Origin: a virus
Length of the DNA: 34,051 nt
Strand: one strand, 5' to 3'
IMG/VR virus record: IMGVR_UViG_3300042534_000269
Span: 1-34,051 of that record
A program made the position numbers and the translations under genes. Under the pieces are notes generated by a model. It saw nothing but the letters and a program-made list of their open reading frames with translations, made no database searches and had not been told where the DNA came from. Position 1 is the stretch's first letter. Every line of letters begins with the position of its first letter. Shown piece by piece: positions 1 to 6,545 of this stretch.

Positions 1-63
1 TAAGACTAAATATTTAGAACGGAGCAATTCGAGATTATTATCGGTTTCATAAACTATATACAT
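1..63 (-). CDS. Partial CDS, N-terminal 21 codons only, unknown
   Basis: The reading frame starts at an ATG (61-63 on the plus strand as cat) and runs off the left edge without a stop. The visible protein begins MYIVYETDNNLELL. A strong Shine-Dalgarno (AAGGAG, about 5 bases before the ATG) supports the start. It is divergent from the gene at 98, with only 34 bases between the two start codons. Too little is visible to name a function. Confidence 0.6.
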   Translation of the reverse strand, partial: MYIVYETDNNLELLRSKYLVL

Positions 64-97
64 AATATCTCCTTTATAATAATTATGCAAAAAATAA

Positions 98-871
98 ATG
101 ACAACAATAAATTTTGACCTAATAAGCGATTTAAATCTCGATTCGCTAACTGAATTTTCCTGGGATGGCAAGGCAACCAGTCTGTATTGTATAGTAGCAG
201 GTAACGTTACTTCTAACACTGATACTCTACTAGAATTCTTAACAGAACTATCGACATATTACGAGGCTGTATTCTTCTTAGATGGCGACTTGGAACATGC
301 CGAGTGTAATGGTGAGTTTGACGCCAATTATAAATTTTTAGCAGATGAAATCGAGTTAATAGATAAAGTAATTTACTTACATGAAAATATTATCATCATG
401 GATGGAGCCACACTATTAGCAACCAATGGGTGGACGACATTTGATTTTACAAATCCAAATGCAATCGATGACAATATGGATTTCCTAGAAGCGCAAGGTG
501 TTATGACCGAAACAACAGCTAACGAGATCTTTAAGATGGCCATCACGGATCAACACTACATGTATAATAGTATCAGATCCTGTCAAGATATTGAAGACTG
601 TGAAAATATTGTTGTTATTACGAATTCTGTACCGAGGCCAGAATTCATAACACACAACGATGATTACGATGGCACAATACTTGGCGACACCGCTGGTAAC
701 AATGGTATCACATCATGCTTAAAGAACGATACCTTGGGCAAGGTATCTACTTGGATCTTTGGAAAGTACCCCGGGGAGTTGGATTACGAAATAGACGGAG
801 TACGCTATGTCAATAATCCAATGATTGGGAAAGATTTAAGTTTCTATTACCCTAAGGTAATAAGTTTTTAA
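98..871 (+). CDS. Metallophosphoesterase-fold protein with eroded active site
   Basis: 257 residues laid out like a calcineurin-type phosphoesterase, but the metal-ligand positions look replaced. The first motif reads ISDLNLDSL where the family has D-x-H. The second reads VAGNVTSN where GD is usual. The GNHE position reads LDGDLEH, the later VTHH-type position reads VITNSVPRP, and the final GHxH position reads IFGKYPGE, followed by the conserved-looking DYEIDGVRYVNNP strand. The fold assignment rests on the order and spacing of these motifs; loss of catalysis is inferred. It is one of two complete plus-strand genes, and its stop overlaps the stop of the convergent clpS gene by 4 bases with no terminator between them. 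No Shine-Dalgarno is seen before the ATG. Confidence 0.6.
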   Translation: MTTINFDLISDLNLDSLTEFSWDGKATSLYCIVAGNVTSNTDTLLEFLTELSTYYEAVFFLDGDLEHAECNGEFDANYKFLADEIELIDKVIYLHENIIIMDGATLLATNGWTTFDFTNPNAIDDNMDFLEAQGVMTETTANEIFKMAITDQHYMYNSIRSCQDIEDCENIVVITNSVPRPEFITHNDDYDGTILGDTAGNNGITSCLKNDTLGKVSTWIFGKYPGELDYEIDGVRYVNNPMIGKDLSFYYPKVISF

Positions 872-1170
872 GATTCTTCTCTTTCGATTTTAATCTGTAA
901 TGGGTAGCCTGCTTTTCTGGCATCCACAGTAACTTCGATTCCCTTCTGCTCTGCTATTTCAAACGGTAACACCGCTGCGATAGCATGACCTTCGGTATGA
1001 ACCTTAGATGCAAACTTCTCTGCTGAGATTGCTGCATAGCTAAAATGATCTACGACACTGTCGATGACGAACTGCATACTAGTTTTATTGTCATTGACAT
1101 AAACGACTTTAAACATCGATGGTTCTTTAAGTCCTAGATTTGGCTTAATTGCTGTAGCTACTGCTGGCAT
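868..1170 (-). CDS. clpS: ClpS-type adaptor for Clp protease
   Basis: ClpS binds N-degron substrates and hands them to the ClpAP unfoldase-protease. The protein aligns along its length with E. coli ClpS: FKVVYVNDN, then TSMQFVIDSVVDHFSY, then KVHTEGHAIAAVLPFEIAEQK, and a C-terminal PLQIKIE strand. The binding-pocket Asn, first Asp, Met and His (KVH) are present; the second Asp of the usual NDD is Asn. I start at the ATG at 1170 because AAGGA lies 7 bases upstream. An in-frame ATG at 1185 adds five residues but has no Shine-Dalgarno; it sits 5 bases after a CTAAATA box. It is the last gene of the clpX, rpsU, hsp20, clpS series. Confidence 0.85.
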   Translation of the reverse strand: MPAVATAIKPNLGLKEPSMFKVVYVNDNKTSMQFVIDSVVDHFSYAAISAEKFASKVHTEGHAIAAVLPFEIAEQKGIEVTVDARKAGYPLQIKIEREES

Positions 1171-1190
1171 ATTCTTATCCTTCATGTATA

Positions 1191-1198
1191 TATTTAGT
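1191..1198 (-). promoter_or_regulatory. Late-promoter-like box (ACTAAATA) before clpS
   Basis: The minus strand reads ACTAAATA, a one-base departure from the ATAAATA core of T4 late promoters. It ends 5 bases before the ATG at 1185 and 20 bases before the Shine-Dalgarno-supported ATG at 1170, so a normal short leader is possible for the internal start. Confidence 0.4.
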
Positions 1199-1209
1199 TA
1201 ATTTAGTAA

Positions 1210-1237
1210 TTGTACACGACATTGCTGCCGTGTACAA
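1210..1237. repeat. Perfect 9-bp inverted repeat between hsp20 and clpS
   Basis: TTGTACACG and CGTGTACAA flank a 10-base loop, 18 bases downstream of the hsp20 stop codon on the minus strand. There is no U-tract after the stem, so it is at best a weak terminator or an mRNA-stabilising hairpin at the end of the hsp20 transcript. It could also be an operator upstream of clpS. Confidence 0.45.
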
Positions 1238-1255
1238 CACCATTGGCGAAATGCC

Positions 1256-1720
1256 TTAGCTGAATTTTACTTCAATTTGTTTCGGTTTAAGATTATCCGG
1301 CACAATACGCTCCAGATCGATCTTAAGAATACCGTTTATAACACTTGCACCTTGTACTTCAACGTGTTCAGCAAGCTGGAATGTACGATCAAAACTTTTA
1401 GAGCTTATGCCACGGTGCACATATTTTGTCTCATCGCAATCCGAGCAACCTTCATTCTCATTGCAATCGCATTTATTTGTGCCACCGAGTATAATTAGCT
1501 GGCCGTTATCGGCTGTAACTTTAATTTCATCTTCTGCGAAACCAGCAACTGCTACCTCGATTCGATACCTATCGTTACTGAGTTGGATAATGTTGTACGG
1601 TGGATAATTGCCAGAGTTGGCATGTTGCACACGATCGAGCATGTTGCACATTAAGCGGTCGATGCCTACAGAATTTCTGTAGAATGGATTAAGGTCAAGA
1701 CTTGTGATTCTATGTTGCAT
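1256..1720 (-). CDS. Small heat-shock protein, Hsp20/IbpA class
   Basis: 154 residues. Small heat-shock proteins hold unfolding proteins in a refoldable state. The alpha-crystallin domain is clear: YPPYNIIQLSNDRYRIEVAVAGF, then GQLIILGG, then the region ISSKSFDRTFQLAEHVEV, then GASVINGILKIDLERIVP, as in IbpA. The C-terminal tail contains PKQIEV, an IxV-like contact motif. Between the two central strands, where IbpA has a short polar loop, this protein carries four cysteines in the pattern CxC-x5-CxxC (KCDCNENEGCSDCDE). A good Shine-Dalgarno (AGGAG) precedes the ATG. Both a sigma70-type and a late-type promoter lie upstream, so expression may span the infection cycle. Confidence 0.9.
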   Translation of the reverse strand: MQHRITSLDLNPFYRNSVGIDRLMCNMLDRVQHANSGNYPPYNIIQLSNDRYRIEVAVAGFAEDEIKVTADNGQLIILGGTNKCDCNENEGCSDCDETKYVHRGISSKSFDRTFQLAEHVEVQGASVINGILKIDLERIVPDNLKPKQIEVKFS

Positions 1721-1788
1721 GATATATTTCTCCTATATGTATAGCAAGTAATTTGTGTGTATCCCAACCATTTGGCAATACACAACTT

Positions 1789-1796
1789 TATTTATC
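1789..1796 (-). promoter_or_regulatory. Late-promoter-like box (GATAAATA) for hsp20
   Basis: The minus strand reads GATAAATA, 68 bases before the hsp20 ATG, matching the T4-type late core. It lies just downstream of the sigma70-type promoter at 1801-1828. Confidence 0.5.
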
Positions 1797-1800
1797 ACAC

Positions 1801-1828
1801 ATTATAGCACACTATACAGATTTGTCTA
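1801..1828 (-). promoter_or_regulatory. Sigma70-type promoter for hsp20
   Basis: On the minus strand: TAGACA (1823-1828), a 16-base spacer, then TATAAT (1801-1806) with the extended -10 TGC before it. It is in the 117-base gap between rpsU and hsp20. A small dyad TATAG-N4-CTATA (1803-1816) overlaps the -10. Confidence 0.6.
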
Positions 1829-1837
1829 GTGTTTCGA

Positions 1838-2047
1838 TTAAAATTTTCTAGTTTGGATTGTTTGTTCGCGGTCGGTTTTGCGTTGGCGGTTCTTGGCTGC
1901 TTTCTTAGCTGTTTGACGTTTTGTGGAAGGTTTGACGTATTCTTGCCGTTCCCTTACTTCTTGTACAATTCCTGCGTTTGATACTTGCTTCTTAAACTTA
2001 CGTATGGCTTTTTCGAAATTGTCGTTATAAACTGTTACTCTTGGCAT
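1838..2047 (-). CDS. rpsU: Ribosomal protein bS21 homologue
   Basis: 69 residues with the typical bS21 layout: a short beta start (MPRVTVYNDNFEKAIRKFKK), the central VQEVRERQEYVKPSTKR, and a lysine/arginine-rich C-terminal helix. bS21 sits next to the 16S rRNA 3' end on the 30S subunit and affects mRNA binding during initiation. A phage copy probably joins host ribosomes and biases them toward phage messages (inference). Its ATG overlaps the clpX stop (TAATG), and a strong AAGGAGG lies in the clpX coding end, so it is translated as part of a clpX-rpsU operon. Confidence 0.9.
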   Translation of the reverse strand: MPRVTVYNDNFEKAIRKFKKQVSNAGIVQEVRERQEYVKPSTKRQTAKKAAKNRQRKTDREQTIQTRKF

Positions 2048-3192
2048 TATGTTAACTTTACCTCCTTAGGATTGGTTATTAGTGATTTAGTAATTCTCAC
2101 TTTATTTATGTTGTTACGTGCGTATTTACTTACATTATACATGTGCGGTAATAAAGCTTTCTCCATAATGGATCTAAGACCTCGTGCGCCGGTTTTCTTT
2201 GCTATTGCAATGCTAACTACTTGAGATAGTGCATCGCTATCAAATGATAATTTAACATCGTTGTAATCGAATAGATGCTTATATTGTTGAACTAAATTGT
2301 TTTCGACACTACCTAATATGTTAAGCATGTCTAGTTCAGTTAACTCCTCGACTTCACCAATGATCGGAAATCTGCTAATAAATTCAGGAATTAATCCAAA
2401 TTCAATCAAATCACTAGCCTCCGTATTACGGATTACATCCTTCTTAACACTTGCACTAAATCCGATTTGTGTTGCTGACTTTAGTTTATTTTTAATCTTA
2501 TCAATTCCAACAAAGGCACCGCTTGCAATAAACAATATATTAGTTGTATCAATGGTTGCTGTAGCTTCTGTGATTTTATTTGTTACTATTGTAAATGTTG
2601 CACCTTCGACTAACTTCAACAATGACTGCTGTACACCTTCGTTGCCTACATCCTTCCCACTAAGTTTGTTACCTTTGGCAATCTTATCAATCTCATCAAG
2701 AAATACTATTCCGTGTTGTGCTTTCTTGACATCTCCTCCAGCTTTTTGTAGCAATTGTAATAACACCGAATCAACATCATCGCCTACATAGCCCGATTCG
2801 GTGAACCGGGTCGCGTCAGCTATAACAACAGGTACATGCAGATAATTAGCTAATGTCTTAACAAGTAGTGTCTTGCCGGACCCGGTTGGGCCAAGCAACA
2901 TTAGATTACTTTTGTCAAAATTTGCTTTTGCTGAGCTAATACGTTTAAAATGATTTGCGACTGCGACTGATAAAATTTTCTTAGCTTCGTCTTGACTAAC
3001 AATAAACTTGTCTAAGTGCTCTTTGAGCTCAATTGGATCAATAGCCGTAAGCTGATCGAACTTCGTTTTTTGCTTACTAAGAATGCCAGAACACAAATCT
3101 ATGCAATTATTACAAATGCCGGCACCGTCCCCTACAATTATCTTATTGACTTCGTCTTGGTTTTTACCACAAAAGTTACATATTTCTAACAT
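2047..3192 (-). CDS. clpX: ClpX-type AAA+ unfoldase
   Basis: 381 residues (E. coli ClpX has 424). The N-terminal zinc domain has C5, C8, C27 and C30. Walker A is GPTGSGKT (101-108), the pore loop GYVG is at 134-137, Walker B FLDEIDK at 164-170. An IGF loop (243-245), used by ClpX to dock ClpP, is present. The arginine-finger region PEFISRFP and sensor 2 GARGLRSIM are also conserved. The segment matching the E. coli GGRKHP (RKH) pore-2 loop is about four residues shorter and contains no RKH, so substrate choice may differ from that of the host enzyme. No clpP is in the window, so it probably works with host ClpP. Shine-Dalgarno AGGAG precedes the ATG. Confidence 0.93.
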   Translation of the reverse strand: MLEICNFCGKNQDEVNKIIVGDGAGICNNCIDLCSGILSKQKTKFDQLTAIDPIELKEHLDKFIVSQDEAKKILSVAVANHFKRISSAKANFDKSNLMLLGPTGSGKTLLVKTLANYLHVPVVIADATRFTESGYVGDDVDSVLLQLLQKAGGDVKKAQHGIVFLDEIDKIAKGNKLSGKDVGNEGVQQSLLKLVEGATFTIVTNKITEATATIDTTNILFIASGAFVGIDKIKNKLKSATQIGFSASVKKDVIRNTEASDLIEFGLIPEFISRFPIIGEVEELTELDMLNILGSVENNLVQQYKHLFDYNDVKLSFDSDALSQVVSIAIAKKTGARGLRSIMEKALLPHMYNVSKYARNNINKVRITKSLITNPKEVKLT

Positions 3193-3195
3193 ACC

Positions 3196-5052
3196 TTACT
3201 CCTGTTGAGTCAAAAGTTCTTCTATGTGTTGTTTCTCTAAATCGTTTAACAATTCTGGATTATATTCACTGCTGCCGACTCTTTTGATTAATGTCTTAAT
3301 GTATTCACGACTGTATGCGCTATGCGTTAATAGATTCTTATCGATCTTATCCCACTCTTCGCCATCATATCTATATAACTGTGTTGGTGTTTCACTAGAA
3401 TGAATAAACAAGGTGCCTTCGGCTGCGATTTCAGGTAATGTTGGACCTGATCTAATAGGCGATACAAAATCTAAATTTAACTCAGGAAATGCCTGCACTA
3501 ACGCGGCAGTTCGATACACCTTGCCGTTAAAGTTGATGTAATCTGTACCTACTTTTATTAAACTAATATGTGGCTTTTCTGCAGGACGATTATTAATCTC
3601 TTGCGCTATATCATTTAGCTCGTTCAAGTCTTCCCACGGTGGTTCAACGGGTGCTACATTCTCTTCGGATATAATTAAATCATCGATGCCGTAATCGTGC
3701 TCGGGACTATGGAGTGCGGTAATTGTCTCTGCAAACTCCATTAAGTCTGTATCGACTTCCGTGGTCACTTCCGTGGTCACTTCCGTGGTAGGATGCAGTT
3801 CTTCTTCAATTTCTTGTATCTCATCTTCAATGTGATGAACTTCTTCTTCTAGTCCTTTGAGTGTTTTTATTAACTCTCTATCTCTTTCAAATGAGTACTG
3901 TGTAGCTATTAATAATAACACGGCCAGTGGGTCAAATACAATGATTATGAGTATAATAACCCACTGCACCGCTTTCTCTAATAGGGCTGCGTCGGCTTTA
4001 GTATCATAAACAAATTCTGCAATGTACTTAATAGGGCCGACCTCGGCCTCTAGCTTTCTGAACTGTGTTTCGAGCACGGCTTTCTTCTGGAACAACGTGT
4101 CGAGTTCATCATTGGCTGCTGAGATTACCTGGCGCTCTTTAGCCATTAGCGCGTCAATGTCAGCTGCACTACTATTGCCAAGCTTGGCACGAAGTCTATC
4201 TATTAATTGATTACTTGCTGCTATCTCGTTGCCGGTTGTCTCACGGATACGTTTTATCTCAGCTTCTGCTGTACTCTTTGCAGTGTTGCCATTTGCTCGT
4301 GTCGTATCGATTTTCGCTAACAATCCTTCTCGGATAGTGCGCTGTTCAACCCGGAATACTTGTACCCGCTGAGCGGTGTCAGGCCCGTAATTGCCGTCTG
4401 GCTTAGTGCCAACAATGCTCTGCGCTTTCTTAATATCACCACTATTGATTGCTGTTTGCAGATCTGCTAGTACCGTGGCTATACCTTTTGCTTGTTCTTC
4501 AAATGGAGCCAATCGTTTGTCTAACTTAGTTTCGGCGAGGGCTATTGATTTTTCTTGTGCATCAATCGCAGGCTGTATACGGGTGTACGCAGAATTAATG
4601 CGGTCCTGCTCTCTATCAATTTGTTGTTGTATTGATGCGTCTGCACCTGTTGTATTAGACTCGTACTGTTTGAGCTTCATCTCGGCACGGTTAATTAATG
4701 CTTCCTGGCGGGCTATGTCGTCGGCGATACGCTGTACTTGTGCTACACTTTCCTGTCCAGCACTTGTTTGTTCTACGTGACTCTTACTCAGATAACCAAA
4801 TATGCCCATCGAGGTTATAATCATTAGCACTGCAACTGCTATAGACAAGTAACTTTTGAGCCACCATACTGCTGTGTTCCAGTTATGGTGGAGCCAGACT
4901 GCTGCCACAAGCTTGCCCACCTCAAGTGAGGTGCCCATAATCATAACTGGAACCGCAGATGCTGCGAAAATTATGGCTAAGCCGGCCACACTGTAGTATA
5001 TCGCTACACTACTAATAGACAGTGCTGCGAATAGCGTTAAGTAATTAAACAT
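3196..5052 (-). CDS. Large membrane protein with coiled coils, unknown
   Basis: 618 residues, function not recognised. Hydrophobic segments lie at about 3-20, 22-41, 69-88 and 363-384. Between the third and fourth is a long helical, charged region (about 95-345) typical of coiled coils. Within it, residues 215-235 (VGTKPDGNYGPDTAQRVQVFR) resemble the G-x-DGxxGxxT core of peptidoglycan-binding domains. The tail after 385 begins with an acidic coiled coil and a TTEV triple repeat (422-433). The last 200 residues are soluble and include a segment on a fold such as LYRYDGEEWDKI. This could be an envelope-spanning protein made during infection or a virion component. It ends 3 bases before clpX. 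No Shine-Dalgarno is visible. Confidence 0.75.
   Translation of the reverse strand: MFNYLTLFAALSISSVAIYYSVAGLAIIFAASAVPVMIMGTSLEVGKLVAAVWLHHNWNTAVWWLKSYLSIAVAVLMIITSMGIFGYLSKSHVEQTSAGQESVAQVQRIADDIARQEALINRAEMKLKQYESNTTGADASIQQQIDREQDRINSAYTRIQPAIDAQEKSIALAETKLDKRLAPFEEQAKGIATVLADLQTAINSGDIKKAQSIVGTKPDGNYGPDTAQRVQVFRVEQRTIREGLLAKIDTTRANGNTAKSTAEAEIKRIRETTGNEIAASNQLIDRLRAKLGNSSAADIDALMAKERQVISAANDELDTLFQKKAVLETQFRKLEAEVGPIKYIAEFVYDTKADAALLEKAVQWVIILIIIVFDPLAVLLLIATQYSFERDRELIKTLKGLEEEVHHIEDEIQEIEEELHPTTEVTTEVTTEVDTDLMEFAETITALHSPEHDYGIDDLIISEENVAPVEPPWEDLNELNDIAQEINNRPAEKPHISLIKVGTDYINFNGKVYRTAALVQAFPELNLDFVSPIRSGPTLPEIAAEGTLFIHSSETPTQLYRYDGEEWDKIDKNLLTHSAYSREYIKTLIKRVGSSEYNPELLNDLEKQHIEELLTQQE
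3755..3790 (-). repeat. Three tandem copies of a 12-bp unit
   Basis: The plus strand shows acttccgtggtc three times in a row (last base differs). It encodes the TTEV-TTEV-TTEV stretch in the cytosolic tail of the membrane protein. Such a unit can gain or lose copies in frame by slippage. Confidence 0.8.
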
Positions 5053-5059
5053 ATCTTAG

Positions 5060-5067
5060 TATTTATG
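5060..5067 (-). promoter_or_regulatory. Late-promoter-like box (CATAAATA)
   Basis: CATAAATA on the minus strand, 7 bases before the ATG of the membrane protein gene. No Shine-Dalgarno lies between, so an mRNA from it would start at or within a base or two of the ATG. Confidence 0.5.
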
Positions 5068-5121
5068 ATTAGTACGTACTGCATCTCACGCACTTTGCAA
5101 TGGTTATATCACTAAGTTGTG

Positions 5122-6483
5122 TTAAAGCTTCTCACCTGGGGCAAAGCCGCGGAAGCGTACAAAACGCGGAAATCGAAGACTATATGTTCCATCTTGGTTC
5201 TGTGTTACTGCATCCGCTTTTACTTCTACAATCTGCCCTACGATGCTGCCTTGCTCATTCCAAAATTCATCGCGTTGATTATCACTAAAACCGCCGCCCA
5301 CATTAACTTCAATGTAACAGCCTTGGTCTGTACCTTTACATACTAGCGCGCCAAGGCGGCCCGAATTGCGTCCTGTGCCTTCTTCAATATCGACTACTGT
5401 AAGATCTACAGTAATAGTGGGTTTCCATTTCATCCAGTTTGTTCTACGCTTGCAAACATACGGAGCATCGACATCCTTAATCATAATGCCTTCGTACCCT
5501 AACTCGACTTGCTTTGCTGCGTACTCTTCCATTAAAATGACATCTGATTTAAGATCCAAATCAACAGTAAGTCCGTCAATGACTACAAGACTTGTATATT
5601 TCTCATTAATGGTATCCTTTACACTACCGAGCCAGTCCTCGGATCTTTTCGATTGTGGCGTATTGCATATACCGGTTATGAATTCATCCGTCGGGATAAT
5701 ATCGAAAATGCTTAGTACTGAATCTGAGGTGTCGATGTTTGTTTTGCGCTGAGCTTGTTTCATTAGTGCTTGGAAGTTATCGCTTACCACTTCAGCATCA
5801 ATAACGAAGTGCTTAGTTGGATTCTTAAAAATCTTTGCGAAGATTGGGGCTGCGTCGATTAGTTGTTGTTCAATGTGCGGGAAGTTATTAAGGGGTTTCC
5901 CGTTGCGGCTAAAAATTTCAACAGTAGACTTTTTATCTATTGTTAGGCCTGCTTTTACTAATGCAATAATTCTAATACCGTCTAGCTTGGGTTCAAGACG
6001 CTTTTTGCCTTTTAACTTTTGCGGATGTTTTGCTGAGTCTGTAGCGAGCTGACATTCAAAAATTGGAATGTCATACGATGAGCCTTTAAGGATTTTGTTA
6101 AACGTGTTAACGGTGGCACCAATACGTAAATCTTTAAGGATAGTTGGTCTGCAAAGTAAGTTCCATGTATCCGAATCGAATCCAACAGACACTTGCTCAA
6201 TTTCTGCTTTGGCTGCATTGCCTGTTACCTTTCGATTGTCTAGATCGTGTAGCAATTCAAAGAAACGGTTGAAGTCATTATCTTCGCCGCTGTAGCCAGC
6301 GGTCTCAGGAACCTGCTTTGAATTAAATGTTACGTAAGGGTTATATGCGTACCACGCACAGGTTAGAAACGTTTTAGCATCCGTAGCACCGAGTTTTGAA
6401 GCAGAAAGTGCTTCAGCAATGGTTGCTTCTTTGTCGTTACGAGAATTAGTCTCGTTAAGTTTAGTAATCCAATTGTGTGGCAT
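5122..6483 (-). CDS. ATP-dependent DNA ligase
   Basis: 453 residues. The enzyme seals nicks, joining Okazaki fragments and repair products. The adenylated lysine is K166 in motif I (EPKLDGIR). Later motifs include FVIDAEV (motif III type), EGIMIKD (motif IV) and WMKWKP (motif V). The C-terminal part (from about 380) is an OB-fold-like domain, LTVVDIEEGTGRNSGRLG. The N-terminal domain is helical as in T4 gp30. Shine-Dalgarno CTGGAG lies 7 bases before the ATG, and a sigma70-type promoter lies upstream, which suits early expression. It stands alone as a transcription unit start, 62 bases below the next gene. Confidence 0.93.
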   Translation of the reverse strand: MPHNWITKLNETNSRNDKEATIAEALSASKLGATDAKTFLTCAWYAYNPYVTFNSKQVPETAGYSGEDNDFNRFFELLHDLDNRKVTGNAAKAEIEQVSVGFDSDTWNLLCRPTILKDLRIGATVNTFNKILKGSSYDIPIFECQLATDSAKHPQKLKGKKRLEPKLDGIRIIALVKAGLTIDKKSTVEIFSRNGKPLNNFPHIEQQLIDAAPIFAKIFKNPTKHFVIDAEVVSDNFQALMKQAQRKTNIDTSDSVLSIFDIIPTDEFITGICNTPQSKRSEDWLGSVKDTINEKYTSLVVIDGLTVDLDLKSDVILMEEYAAKQVELGYEGIMIKDVDAPYVCKRRTNWMKWKPTITVDLTVVDIEEGTGRNSGRLGALVCKGTDQGCYIEVNVGGGFSDNQRDEFWNEQGSIVGQIVEVKADAVTQNQDGTYSLRFPRFVRFRGFAPGEKL

Positions 6484-6497
6484 GCTGTTCTCCAGTG

Positions 6498-6538
6498 ATA
6501 ATATGACATATTATACACTAAGCGTTAGCAAATTGCAA
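6498..6538 (-). promoter_or_regulatory. Sigma70-type promoter with dyad, for DNA ligase
   Basis: On the minus strand TTGCAA (6533-6538), a 17-base spacer, then TATAAT (6510-6515). A perfect dyad with 8-bp arms and a one-base centre (6498-6514, ATAATATG / CATATTAT) covers the -10 and the start region. This is where a repressor would act. The leader to the ATG is about 20 bases and holds a Shine-Dalgarno. Confidence 0.6.
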
Positions 6539-6545
6539 CCTGATA

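Noticed and set aside
1721-1837. Possible tRNA or small RNA in the longest gap of the window.
   Set aside because: No cloverleaf or stable stem is visible; the gap is accounted for by two promoters and a leader.
2297-2791. Long plus-strand open frame of 164 codons.
   Set aside because: It is the antisense of clpX, lacks a ribosome site, and the minus-strand frame carries all ClpX motifs.
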